In this document: positions 35,931 to 46,680 of the stretch, in pieces
Position numbering within the stretch: position 1 is the stretch's first letter
Layout: each line of letters opens with the position of its first letter
Source of the DNA: Impatiens glandulifera
Lineage: Eukaryota; Streptophyta; Magnoliopsida; Ericales; Balsaminaceae
Assembly: GCF_907164915.1 (NCBI RefSeq)
Contig: NC_061862.1
Span: 7,027,473-7,091,472, forward strand
Reading direction: 5' to 3'
Length of the DNA stretch: 64,000 bases
Translations under genes and position numbers: made by a program
Notes under the pieces: model-generated
What the model was told of the DNA's origin: nothing
The model's database searches: none
The model's input: only the letters and a program-made list of their open reading frames with translations

Positions 35931-36305
35931 ATTTCTCCCTTTTTGATTATTTAGAATAAATATTCAAAACTTGTAATGTGTGGCCGGTTTAAAATTAATC
36001 TACTTAATTTTTCTATCAATTTCTCCCTTTTTGATTATTTAGAATAAATATTCAAAACTTGTAATGTGTGGCCGGTTTGAAAAACATGTGTTCGATTATT
36101 TTTGAAGATGATGTTTCAAAAACATGAGTTTAATTGTTTTGAAGAAAATGTTTCAAAAACATGAGTTTAATTGTTTTGAAGAAAATGTTTCAAAAGCCTA
36201 TGATTTTCTAGCAAATATGTGAAAACCATCAGAAAAGTGTAGTGCAGTAACCAAGTTCAAGAACATAATTAGACATAATTGTTTGAGATAAATAAAATAA
36301 GAGAT
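35931..36305 (-). promoter_or_regulatory. Copia-2 3' non-coding region with duplicated polypurine tract
   Basis: On the minus strand the polypurine tract AAAAAGGGAGAAAT abuts the LTR (35931-35944) and recurs at 36019-36032. The second copy is preceded by an imitation of the LTR start (TGATAGAAAAATTAAGTAGA). Short repeats GTTTCAAAAACATGAGTTTAA also occur at 36110-36190. Confidence 0.75.
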
Positions 36306-39161
36306 TTAGGGCTTGGATGATCCCCCCTTGTGAAGCTCCTTTTCCAGCTCCTTCTCCAACTGTCTTCTCTCTTCTTCTTGCCTTGCTTTCCATTCTCTAT
36401 CACGTCTTTCAGCATCGATCAGCACTCCGGCCCATACACTTGAGTGGCCGGTACCCTTATTCTTGAACCCAAAATTGGCGCAAACAGGTTTTGGTGGTGG
36501 AGGCGGTGGAGCATTAGAAGGTCTGAAGCTTGGAGTTGAGGGTGAGCCTGTGGTTGCCCTTCTCTTTCGCCGGTTAAGTTCCTCAGCATCTTCTTCTTCT
36601 TTTTCATCAAGCGGTTGCGCATTTATCACGACCGGTACAACTGTTCTTTGTTCTGCCCGCTTGATCACGTTCTTAACTGCGCTTCGTTTCTTCTTGTTCC
36701 GTGTATCCATTGAGTGGGACGATTGAACCAGTGGAAGTTCCTGGATGTTGGCCTGTTCCTCCTCGGTAAACTTTTGAGCGAGTTCAAAATCTCTTTCTTC
36801 AGTCTCCTTCTGCAACCGGACCCTTTCAATTTCTTCCTCTTGCAGTTTCTTGGCGGTTTCAGCGTCCGATTCTATTTGTGTTTGGGTTGTACTGACTTGA
36901 GCTTTGGACATGTCTTCAATTTGGATGGCCATTGTCTGCAGCATGTCTAGCAATGGAGCGGTTGCGGCTTGGACGGACTCGGCAATCATGGTTTTAACTG
37001 AAGTCTGCATAGTTGTGTCCATCATGGTTTTTATAGAGTTTGACAGGTTATCTTCAGCCGTTGCAATTCTTTCGTCGGTTACGGTTTTAAATTTTCCAAG
37101 GCATGAGTCAACTGTTTCAGCCACCGCTTGCTTGATTTGATCAATTTCCGGAGCTTTGACCGGTTGAGAGGATTCTTGTTCCAGGTTTTCAGTGGTTCCG
37201 GATGTCTCTCCACCTATATAGAATGGCTTACTTTGACATGAGTCGGTATTGTTGAGTTGGCGTTGGCAACCTTTCCTCCACTGCATGTCAAAACGATCAA
37301 GATTTTGTACAAGCTGTTCTCGCAACGCAATAAACCGTTCGGCCATCCTCATTTCAATCGTGTTTAACGTCAATCCTTTAGTTTCTTGAAAGGCATTCTC
37401 CACTGTCTGTAACCGAGCATTTTCAAGGATAACTGCTGTTTTGCTAAAAGCAGGTTGAATGAGGTTGGTGTTAGCTAACTGAAGTGCCCTCTCTTCCAGC
37501 TTGATGAGCCTGTCCCAATGCTTATTACCGCTCAGACCTGGGGCCATGTCGGATAATTTCGTTTCACATCTGAGCTTTACCCACAAGAGGTATGGAGCTA
37601 ACGCATCACTCGCACATTTATTCATGTCTCGAATAAGTTCCTCGAAGATCTCATTATCTTCCTCTGCGGTGTATGGAACCTCGTCTCCGGTTATGGCTTC
37701 TTGTTGAAGACCGATTTGCATCGTACCTTGTCCGGTTGCGGTTGAATCTTCAATAAAGACCCCTTTGCCTATGTTTACTTGAGTGGAACCTTCAGGTGTT
37801 GTGGCTGGTTGGATTTCTGAGGCTGTCTTCCCTCCGGCGGAACCGGAAGGTTCCTGTTCTTCAAAATTTCCCTCTTGAGCCGGAGGTGTAATCTCTGTTG
37901 TATTGGCCGCCTCTTCGACCGGTTGAACTTCTGTCTGATCAGGTATCACAACCTGATCAACTGGCTTCCGACGACTTGAAACATCGTCCTCTTCGGTTTC
38001 CTTTGTGATCTCTTGGACCACATTATCAATTGCTTCTGAGGTATTCAAGCCCACATTGACTAATACCTCTTCAACTCGTTTACTTGGTGATTTGGAGGTT
38101 TCAGAGTGAATGGTCACCTCTGCTTCCTCCTCGGACTGGTTTACTTGGCTCCCCGAGGATTCGGTTTGCCTTGGAGAATTAGATGGGACGAGAACGGGGA
38201 TAACTGTGTTGATGGGAATGGGTTGAAAGACGTCTGCGGTTCTTTCCGGTGGATTGTCCGAGGAGAGCGTTTTCTCGGATTCCGCTGGTTTCTTTGAACT
38301 TTTCTTCGCAGCTACCTTCTTCCTCCTCTTTGGTTCTGGTGGGGCTTCGGCTTCGACCGCTTTTCTTGACGGTTTCTTCTGTCTGGTTTCTTCCTCAGCC
38401 GGAACCGAGGAACTGGCTCCCTTGGATGATTTTGTCCTTGAGGATTTAGGTTTGATCGTCTTCTCCGGTTTTTCGATCATTGACTCAGAATCAAGAATAG
38501 TGGAGATCGGAAGCGGTTTGCCTTCACCTAGTTCCACATTGAGGAACTCAAGGATTTTAACGATCTGCATAGCATAGGCCTGCACCCGACCATCTTTCTT
38601 TATCACCATCTGGCAGAATTCTTCGTAAATAACGTAACCCCAGTCTACCTTGTCACAGCGGACAATAGATAACAACATTCTAAGTTTCAGTTTCGTCAAG
38701 TTGTCGAAGTTACCTCCCCTTCCCTGGATTGACCGGGCGATGACAGTCAACAGCCATCTGTATTCTGGTTTGAGTTTGATCCTCTGGCTGTTGTGGATCA
38801 CCAGATCCTGACCTGAGAGAGAGACCACCAACCGGGCAGCATTTGATTCTGCATCGGTTAAGTCAATCTTTAGATCCGAACCTGTGTTGGGCAGACCGAG
38901 AGCTTTAGCAAAAATCTCTTCGGTGATAAGAATGGCCTTCCCGTTGACAGTCGCCGAGACCTTCCTCTTCGACAGTGTCGCCGTCGCCAAGAACTCCGTC
39001 ACCGCCGCCGGATAGATGATGAACGGACCAGACAGAAACTTTTCCAGCCCGGAATCCCTCAGAAGTTGAAGAATAGCCTTGTTCTTGTCTTCGGCATGTT
39101 CGTCAATATCTGTGAAATCCACTTGTAACATCCATTGGAATGGAGCTTTGGTTAGATCCAT
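36306..39161 (-). CDS. Copia-2 accessory ORF C, intact 951-residue protein
   Basis: Uninterrupted frame from ATG at 39161 to the stop at 36306. Residues 1 to about 235 are the domain shared with ORFs A and B (LQVDFTDID, DSGLEKFLSG, ALGLPNTGS, SIQGRGGNFDNLT). About 240-310 is Lys/Arg/Ser-rich with EPKRRKKVAAKKSSKK, a likely nuclear localisation signal. About 310-520 is acidic and low-complexity. About 530-860 is mainly helical with heptads (MDTTMQTSVKTMIAESVQAA, QKETEERDFELAQKF). About 895-906 is poly-proline, and the C terminus is a charged helix. No enzyme motif, signal peptide or membrane span is seen. An envelope-like role has been proposed for Sirevirus extra ORFs, but nothing here supports one. 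The survival of a 2.9-kb frame suggests recent selection or recent insertion. Confidence 0.82.
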   Translation of the reverse strand: MDLTKAPFQWMLQVDFTDIDEHAEDKNKAILQLLRDSGLEKFLSGPFIIYPAAVTEFLATATLSKRKVSATVNGKAILITEEIFAKALGLPNTGSDLKIDLTDAESNAARLVVSLSGQDLVIHNSQRIKLKPEYRWLLTVIARSIQGRGGNFDNLTKLKLRMLLSIVRCDKVDWGYVIYEEFCQMVIKKDGRVQAYAMQIVKILEFLNVELGEGKPLPISTILDSESMIEKPEKTIKPKSSRTKSSKGASSSVPAEEETRQKKPSRKAVEAEAPPEPKRRKKVAAKKSSKKPAESEKTLSSDNPPERTADVFQPIPINTVIPVLVPSNSPRQTESSGSQVNQSEEEAEVTIHSETSKSPSKRVEEVLVNVGLNTSEAIDNVVQEITKETEEDDVSSRRKPVDQVVIPDQTEVQPVEEAANTTEITPPAQEGNFEEQEPSGSAGGKTASEIQPATTPEGSTQVNIGKGVFIEDSTATGQGTMQIGLQQEAITGDEVPYTAEEDNEIFEELIRDMNKCASDALAPYLLWVKLRCETKLSDMAPGLSGNKHWDRLIKLEERALQLANTNLIQPAFSKTAVILENARLQTVENAFQETKGLTLNTIEMRMAERFIALREQLVQNLDRFDMQWRKGCQRQLNNTDSCQSKPFYIGGETSGTTENLEQESSQPVKAPEIDQIKQAVAETVDSCLGKFKTVTDERIATAEDNLSNSIKTMMDTTMQTSVKTMIAESVQAATAPLLDMLQTMAIQIEDMSKAQVSTTQTQIESDAETAKKLQEEEIERVRLQKETEERDFELAQKFTEEEQANIQELPLVQSSHSMDTRNKKKRSAVKNVIKRAEQRTVVPVVINAQPLDEKEEEDAEELNRRKRRATTGSPSTPSFRPSNAPPPPPPKPVCANFGFKNKGTGHSSVWAGVLIDAERRDREWKARQEEERRQLEKELEKELHKGGSSKP

Positions 39162-39683
39162 GATGATTTTGTGAAGAAGATATGAAGATCGATGAAGATT
39201 GAAGATATGAAAGCTTTGAGGATTTGAAGATTTGTAGAGAGAGAAAGCACAAGTGTTGAATAGGATGATATGAACTTATATACATGGCGGTTCCGAGCGG
39301 TTTGAAGATGAACCGTCAATTTGATGTTTTTGGCGCCAATTTTCCCTCCAAAAGTTATTGCCGTAACTTTCGGCGGTAAAAGCGGAAATTCAATGGGCGG
39401 TGAACTTTGGGGGGTAAAACCGTGGGCGGTTAAGATTTTTCAAATTTTTCACTTTTGCTCGAAGTTCCGGTTTCACTTGAAGTCTTGTTAACCGGAAGTT
39501 TTTAAGTTAATCTTTATAAATTTGAAAAACCGGAAGGAAGGATATGACAAAGAAAAACCGGAGACTTTGAAGATTAACTATTTCATTAATAAGGATATTG
39601 AACATTGAGCGGTTTTGGTCGTACAGCAAAATGACCAAAAACCGGAGAATAAAAAGAAAGAGAATTTAGTCTTCTGTGAACCA
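39162..39683 (-). promoter_or_regulatory. Copia-2 spacer upstream of ORF C: promoter with E2F-like site
   Basis: On the minus strand, a TATATAAG box (39275-39282) lies about 113 bp before the ORF C ATG. Further upstream is the palindromic TTTTTGGCGCCAA (39327-39339), a textbook E2F/DP match (TTTGGCGC). Several ACCGCCCA/ACCGCCG words follow at 39380-39435, echoing the TTCCCGCC cluster of Copia-1. The rest is spacer after ORF B. Confidence 0.55.
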
Positions 39684-40427
39684 TCATCCTTCCATCCTCC
39701 TTTCATACCATTTTTCAATGGTGTTTTGAGGAAACCGTTCCTCAATTCTTGATAACCACCTATGAATCATGAGTATGGTGATGGTGTTGGATGGTCCAAC
39801 CGGAACACCGGTTCCAAGGTTGCGACGCTTGGACATCAGAAACCGGGTGATTTGAGGAGCGTAACTGATCCTTCCTCTTGCAGCGGTCATGAGCTGCTTC
39901 AGTTTGTTGTAGAGGTAGGATGCCCAGTTAATGGCGGAGTTGCGAATGATGGCTATCATAATGTCGAATGCCTCCCGGCTGTAGTTCTGGTTCGGCATCC
40001 GGCCTATGATAGACCTTTGGACCAAATCATGAAAGAGTTGGTAGTGATGAGCGAGATTTTCTTTCTTCCCAAAGTTCTTGATAGGAGTGTAGGAAGAAGA
40101 AAAGATCTTGAAAAAGGTTTCCTTAACCGGTAGGAACGGCGTTGGAAAATCAGAAAAACCTTCGGTCGGAAGGTGAAATAATTTTGCAAATTCCTCCTCG
40201 TTGAACTGGAAGAATTGGCCGTCTACGATGGTGCGGATGCTTTCATCATCTAAGATATGACCATTGTTAAAGAATTCACACACCTCCTCCTCGAGGATGG
40301 TGTCTGAACCCTTAAGAAAGCCTTGCAGCCCAGAATCTATGATATGCTGAAAAATGCAATCATAATATGCGCTATCTTTGATATCCTCAAAGTCGATGAT
40401 AAGAGTGTTTCTTAGTTCGGCAGACAT
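39684..40427 (-). CDS. Copia-2 accessory ORF B, intact
   Basis: 247 codons from ATG at 40427 to the stop at 39684. It shows the shared domain (IIDFEDI, IDSGLQGFLKG, EEVCEFFNN, GQFFQFNEEEFAKLFHLPTE) and aligns throughout with Copia-1 ORF B. A CTATAAAAGGGG box on the minus strand (40522-40533) lies about 95 bp upstream. No known enzymatic motif is seen. Function unknown. Confidence 0.75.
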   Translation of the reverse strand: MSAELRNTLIIDFEDIKDSAYYDCIFQHIIDSGLQGFLKGSDTILEEEVCEFFNNGHILDDESIRTIVDGQFFQFNEEEFAKLFHLPTEGFSDFPTPFLPVKETFFKIFSSSYTPIKNFGKKENLAHHYQLFHDLVQRSIIGRMPNQNYSREAFDIMIAIIRNSAINWASYLYNKLKQLMTAARGRISYAPQITRFLMSKRRNLGTGVPVGPSNTITILMIHRWLSRIEERFPQNTIEKWYERRMEG

Positions 40428-40521
40428 GATGATGGAGGTTTGAGAAAGGATTTGTCTTAACTTTCAAATTTTAGAGAGAAGGAGTGCTTGAAGGCGTGTT
40501 TTGAAAAATGAAAGATTGAGT

Positions 40522-40533
40522 CCCCTTTTATAG
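40522..40533 (-). promoter_or_regulatory. TATA box before Copia-2 ORF B
   Basis: CTATAAAAGGGG on the minus strand, about 95 bp before the ATG at 40427. Confidence 0.55.
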
Positions 40534-40860
40534 CTTGGAATGGTTGAGAGCATTTAATGAGAGGATTTGAAAAATCTAGCCGTTTATGTCTAGTCATTAA
40601 TGTCTTTGTGATTTTCCAAGAGAATAAAGGCATGTCTTGTCTAGTCAAGTCAGGCATGCTTTTTGATAATGAGAATTTTTGTTTCCAAGAGTGGTATGAT
40701 TTTATTTTGATATGGCACATTGAATATTTTAGATTTCGACTTGAAAGAGGAAGGAAATCTGATTCATTAATTGAGGTACAAAACCGGTAGTACAGCAAAA
40801 TTGTCGGTTTTGTGAAAAGAGATGAAAATAGAGAAAAGGACAGGTTAGATGTTTGATGAC
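40534..40860 (-). other. Copia-2 spacer between ORF A and ORF B
   Basis: Non-coding upstream region of ORF B. It contains the element's usual ACCGGT words, and no other gene is seen. Confidence 0.4.
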
Positions 40861-41553
40861 TCAGCCGCAGAAAATTGCAGATGTTTGTACTCTTTCCTTG
40901 GTGAGCACATGCCTTGGATGAAAAGTGACGAATGGTCCGGAGTGGATGTCCAGACTTGCACAGAAACCGCTCAGCTGAGGAGCGTAGCCGGTTTTATTGG
41001 AAAGGAACATCTTCTTCAGGTTACTGAAGATGGTCCAGGACCAGTTAACCGGTGTCCCAACCGTTACAGCGATCATCATCTCGAAGACCCTTTGGGTGTA
41101 ATAGTAACTTTTCTCTCTGCACAAGACAGATTTTCCCAGAATCTCGCAGAGAAGCTGGTACTTATGAGAAAGTTGACTTTTGGCACCCTAGGGTTTAACC
41201 GGGATGTCAGATCCTGAGAACCGGCGACACATCTCTTCCATTGTCACCGGGGAGTATGTTAGGTCGGTTACCCCTTCATTGGGCAAACCGCAGTATACAG
41301 CGAAATCCGTCTCGCTGAATAGAAATTTTTTACCGTAAACTTGTGCAACGATGATATCTCGGTGCACTTCCTTTCCGGTTTGGAAGAGTTCTTCGACCAC
41401 CAGGTAGTCAAGAATGAATCTGTTCTCAAGGAAACTTCTTAGCCCGCTTCTTTCTATGGCTAAGAACATTTCCTTGACTTCGTGATCTTCATATTGGTAG
41501 ATTGAGTTAAAATCTGCCAATAGAATTTTCTTTGCTAAGGAATTGGTGTTCAT
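40861..41553 (-). pseudogene. Copia-2 accessory ORF A, one frameshift
   Basis: The ATG at 41553 opens the shared domain (LLADFNSIY, RSGLRSFLEN, GKKFLFSETDFAVYCGLPNE). The frame stops at 41188 after FSGSDIPVKP. The homologous continuation lies in another frame (41124-40861: YYYTQRVFEMMIAV, TPVNWSWTIFSNLKK, GYAPQLSGF). A single indel near 41190 would explain this. The total is about 230 codons, like ORF A of Copia-1. Function unknown. Confidence 0.7.
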
Positions 41554-42257
41554 ATTTTTGAGAGAGAGGATTTATCTCAAAAATGATATTTGTGAATAGT
41601 GATCTTGTGAGGTTTTGTGAAGGATTGTAGTTGGTTTATATAGCCCGGGGTTCGGCTGGTATTAATGAGGTTTTAAGCATGCTTGATGATGTCATCAGCT
41701 ACTTAATAGACTTAACTTGTTGAAGTAACTATAGTTTATTTCCAAGGTAAATCTAATTATTACCAAGATAGCAATGATGAAAAATATCTATTGACAAGAT
41801 GTGAGTCTCCCTCTCTTGATGATGGACACATGTCGTCATCTCGATTGTGGTAGACTTGTTTTTATTAATTACAGGCTTCATTTTTCAAAATATGCATGAA
41901 AACTCGGTCAGTCATCCCAGGTTAACCGGAAAAGTTCATTCCATCAGACCAGAATGCATTTGTACTAAGCGGTTTTCCATGACCGGTTTTAGTAGGATAT
42001 TTCCGTTTTGTGAAGAAAAGTTGATTAATGTCAACATTTGTTCAACTTCGGATTTATCTTATCCACTTCAACCCGGTTATTTCAGCTGTATAGTAAACAT
42101 ACATTTGATTCGAAATTGTGAAGTGATCGGGCATAACCGGAGACTTCCTCCCAATTAGCATATTTGATTTATTAATGTCCTATTTGAATATGGTTTGAGA
42201 AGCTTTAGCTTCTCCCTGAACACATATCCCGGTTTTATATACAAGCATGCATGATTA
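41554..42257 (-). promoter_or_regulatory. Copia-2 spacer between pol and ORF A with TATA box
   Basis: Non-coding. A minus-strand CTATATAAACC box at 41633-41643 lies about 80-90 bp before the ORF A ATG (41553). The remainder shows no coding frame. Confidence 0.5.
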
Positions 42258-45200
42258 TTATATTAATTGATTAAGATTAGTAAGTCCCAAGATATTTCGA
42301 AAGTGAGAGAACTTAGCTTCCTGTAGCGGTTTTGTAAATATATCCGCTACTTGTTGCTCGGTCGAGACATATTCCAGCCGAATGTGTTTCTCCTGAACAT
42401 GCTCCCGGATGAAATGGTGTCGGATATCGATAAGCTTTGTTCTTGAGTGCAACACCGGATTGTATGTAATCGCTATGGCGCTGGTGTTGTCACAAAAGAT
42501 TGGAGACTCCTTGGCTTCTATTCTGAAATCCCTTAGTTGCTGTTGAATCCAGAGGAGTTGTGCACAACAGCTTCCAGCCGCTATGTACTCTGCCTCTGCG
42601 GTTGATGTTGCAACGGATGTTTGTTTCTTGCTGCTCCAAGTGACTAACCGGTCACCCAGAAACTGACAGGTTCCACTTGTACTCTTTCTGTCGATTTTGC
42701 ATCCTGCGTAATCGGCATCTGAGTAGCTTATTAGATTGAAGCTCGAGTCTTTTGGGTACCAAAGTCCCACTTCTTGAGTTCCCTTTAAATATTTTAGAAT
42801 TCTTTTGGCCGCCGTATAATGGGATTGCTTTGGATTTGCTTGGAACCTTCCGCACACTCCAACCGCAAATAAAATGTCAGGACGACTGGCTGTTAGATAT
42901 AGTAGTGATCCGATCATTCTTCGATATGCTGTGATGTCAACGGCTTGACCATCATCATCTTTGTCCAGCTTTACTGAAGGACTCATTGGCGTAGCCGCTT
43001 CTGCACATGTATCCATCCCAAATTTCTTCAACAGTTCGGCTGTGTACTTCGGTTGGCTTATGAAAGTTCCGGCTTCAATCTGCTTAACCTGAAGTCCTAG
43101 AAAGAAGCTCATTTCTCTCATCATACTCATTTGAAATCTATCAGTCATCATTTTCGAAAACTTATCACATAGCTTTAGATCGGTTGATCCGAATATGATA
43201 TCATCAACATAAATTTGAACAAGTAAGATTTGTTCCTTTCTTTCAAATTTGAAAAGTGTTTTGTCTACCGAACCTATTGTAAATTTGTGATCAAATAAAA
43301 ATTGTGTCAAAGTATCATACCAAGCTCTTGGAGCTTGTTTCAAACCGTAAAGGGCTTTATTCAGCCGGTAAACGTGATTTTCATGTTCTGGATTTTTAAA
43401 ACCTGGAGGTTGGTTAAAATACACCTCTTCATTTACTTTACCGTTTAGAAAAGCACTCTTAACATCCATTTGATAAACTTTAAAGTTTTTGAAAGCTGCA
43501 TATGCTAAAAATATTCTAATGGCCTCAAGTCTAGCTACAGGGGCAAATGATTCTTCAAAATCAACGCCTTCTTCCTGTTTGTATCCTTGAGCCACTAACC
43601 GGACTTTGTTCCTCGTAACTAAACCGTCTTCATTGAGTTTATTTCTGAATACCCATCGTGTTCCTATAACCGGTTTGTTTTTCGGTCTAGGGACTAGGTA
43701 CCAGACTTTATTTCTCTCAAACTCGTTTAATTCCTCTTGCATTGCCAGGATCCAATCTGGATCTAACAATGCTTCATCCACCTTTTTCGGCTCAATTTGT
43801 GATATGAAAGCAGAGTTTCCATAGTGATCCAAATTTTGTTGCCTAGTTCGGACGGGTGAGGATATGTTACCTATTACTAGTCAAGAGGATGATTTTTGTT
43901 CCTTCTGAGGTTAATCCGAGACGTGTCTACCAAGCTTTCGGTTGTCTGATCAAGGTTAGACTGATCGATAGGCTGAACAGAGTCAAACCGACCGATTTCT
44001 TCAGTAGAAACCGAAGCGTCAACTTTCTGCGGTAAAGCAGCTTGATCAGGCTGAATTTCAGCATCAACCGCTTGGTCCTTGACAAAGCGTCTAGAAACCG
44101 GAACCTCATCTTCATCATCAGAATAGATATTAAAATTTTCCATTCTGTTGTGAAGGTCGAAGGGTAATGCAGTGTTTCGTTCAACCGATTCATCGAAAAC
44201 AACGTGTGCGGTTTCTTCAATTGTTAAAGTTCTAGTATTGTATATTCTGTAGGCTTTACTCACAGCTGAATATCCCAACATTATTCCCTCATCGGATTTA
44301 GCATCGAAAGCGGTCAAGTAATTCTTGCCGTTATTGTGAACAAAGCATTTACTACCAAAAATTCGAAAATACCGTACACTTGGAACTTGATCAAAATAAA
44401 TTTCAAAAGGAGTTTTAGAAAACCGTTTAGTTACTAAAGATCGATTTTGTGTATAGCAAGCGGTATTGATAGCTTCAGCCCAAAACTTTTGAGCGATACC
44501 CGAATCGGCTATCATTGACCTTGCGGCTTCCTTGAGAGTTCGGTTTTTCTCTCAGCCAGGCCATTTTGTTGAGGAGTTCTGGCACTAGACAACTCGTGCC
44601 TAATACCGGAATCATCAAGAAAAGTAGTTAAATTACTGTTTATAAACTCAGTTCCTCTATCACTTCTGATTTTGTTTACTCGAATGGATTTTTCATTTTG
44701 TATTCTCAAAATCAGTTTAATCAAGTTAGGAGTTGCTTGATTCTTAGAAGCTAGAAAAGTAACCCAAGTAAATTTAGAGTAGTCATCAATAACTACCATA
44801 GTATAATGCATGCCTCCTAAACTAGTTACTTTGACCGGACCAAACAGATCCATATGCAAGAGTTCTAGACATCGTTCAGATTGATAATTTCCTTTACTTT
44901 TGAAAGATGATTTTACTTGTTTCCCCATTTGACATGCAGCACATACTTTATCTTTTGAAAACTTAACGTTTGGGAAACCGTGAACTAGTTCCTTGAAACA
45001 AATAAAGTTAATTGTTTTGAAATTCAAGTGGTTTAACTGTTTATGCCAAAGCCAGTTTGGATCATTTCCGGCTATCATACACACAGGTTTTTCGAAATCA
45101 GTTTTCCAATTTACTTTGTAAATGTTTCCTATCCGGTTACCGGTTAGCAAAGTGTCATTATCTTGATTCTTGACTAAGCATGAGTTTTTATGAAATTCAA

Positions 45201-46635
45201 CTTTGTATCCCACATCACACATTTGGCTTATGCTTAACAGGTTAAAGCTTAGTTTTTCTACCAATAGTACATTACTTATGGATAATTCACCATGGACAAT
45301 CTTACCCTTGCCCACGGTTTTACCTTTCGAGTTGTCTCCGAATGTGATGACTGCTCCGGTTTCGTACTTGATGTCGGTTAGTAGTTCCTTGTTTCCGGTC
45401 ATATGCCTTGAGCATCCGCTGTCTAAGTACCATTCCGAATTCTTTAGCCGGTTGCTCCTCCTAACCTCTTCGTCATTTGCCATGAAGCAGGTTACTTTCT
45501 CTTCACCATCTTCATTATCGGAGTATGCCCACTCGCTTCCACCGTCGGATGCAATGAGTGCCTTCTGAATTTCCTTTCCTTCATCAGCATGTTGATCATC
45601 ATTTCTCCGGTAGTCGTTTCGTTGGTTGTTGTTGTTTCCCCGATAGTTGTTCCCTTGGTAGTTGTTTCCCTGATACCGGTTGCCTTGATAGTTATTCTCT
45701 TGATAATTGTTTCCTTGATAATTTCCTTCCGGTTTTCTATCGTCTCTTCTTGGTTTTCTACACTCTGACCTGAAATGTCCAAAACCATCACAGTTATAAC
45801 ATCTCTTGTTTGATTTATCTACATAGTTATAATTAAAATCATTATTAGATGGTGGCTGGCTCTTCTTCATGAATTTCCCGAATTTCTGAGCTAGCATCGC
45901 CATCACATCGTCGGTAATTTGATCGGTGTTTTTGACTAGAACCGGTGCGGTTGATACTTGAGCCGCTGGTTCCACCGATGTAACCAAAGCTCTGGTTGCG
46001 GTTGATGTGGATGCTTCGTCTTCGATCCGAGATTTGATCTCGAACTCGTAGGCTTTTAGATCCTCGAACACATCATGCAACTTCATCTGCCCAAGGGTGC
46101 TTGATTCCCTCATCACCATGGTCTTGATATCCCATGTGCTTGGCAGAGATCTTAGGGCTTTTATGATCACTTCTCGGTTGTCATACTTCTTTCCGAGTGT
46201 TTGAAGCTCGTTGACTACGCTGGTGAACCGGTTGCTGAATTCCTTCATGTTTTCCCCCGGTTTCATCCTTATATTTTCATACTTCTGCGTAACCACCAAG
46301 ATTTTGTTCTCCTTGGTTCTTTCGTTTCCCTCGTGGATCTGAATAATCGTTTCCCAGGCTTCCTTTGCATTTTCACACTCTGATATTTTGTTCAAAGTGT
46401 TGTTATCTATGGCCTTATAGATGTGCCTCATGCAATGGTTGTCCAGGTTACTCCATCTTCGATCTTCACTCGTCCATAGGTCTGTCTCCTTGTTGATCTT
46501 GATCGGTCCCTCTTTCAGGACTTGGCTCATCTCATCATCTAACGTAATCAGATGTAGATACATCTGTTTCTTCCAACTGCTAAACGCTTCGCTGTTTAGC
46601 ATTGGTGGCTTGTCGCTGTGGGTCATGCTTCCCAT
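42258..46635 (-). pseudogene. Copia-2 gag-pol polyprotein, two frameshifts
   Basis: The ATG at 46635 follows the primer binding site. Gag (UBN2 domain, EGNERTKENKILV) has the zinc knuckle CYNCDGFGHFRSEC near 45770-45810, then Asn/Gln-rich NNYQGN repeats. Protease WYLDSGCSRHMTG lies near 45400-45440. Pre-integrase LWHKQLNHLN is followed by integrase (MDLFGP, SDRGTEF, NGLAE). A frameshift near 44515 leads to the frame 44515-43877, and a second disruption between 43877 and 43832 leads to the reverse transcriptase ([19 protein letters not shown]) and RNase H (DADYAG, STAEAEY) frame, ending at 42258. Full copia domain order. The absence of other stops indicates a recent loss. Confidence 0.93.
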
Positions 46636-46666
46636 CTTCTTTGGTTGCTTGAGTGCTGAGAACCTC

Positions 46667-46678
46667 GCTCTGATACCA
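46667..46678 (-). promoter_or_regulatory. Primer binding site of Copia-2
   Basis: The minus strand reads TGGTATCAGAGC, two bases inside the 5' LTR (which ends at 46681 in plus coordinates). It is complementary to initiator tRNA-Met. Confidence 0.9.
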
Positions 46679-46680
46679 CT

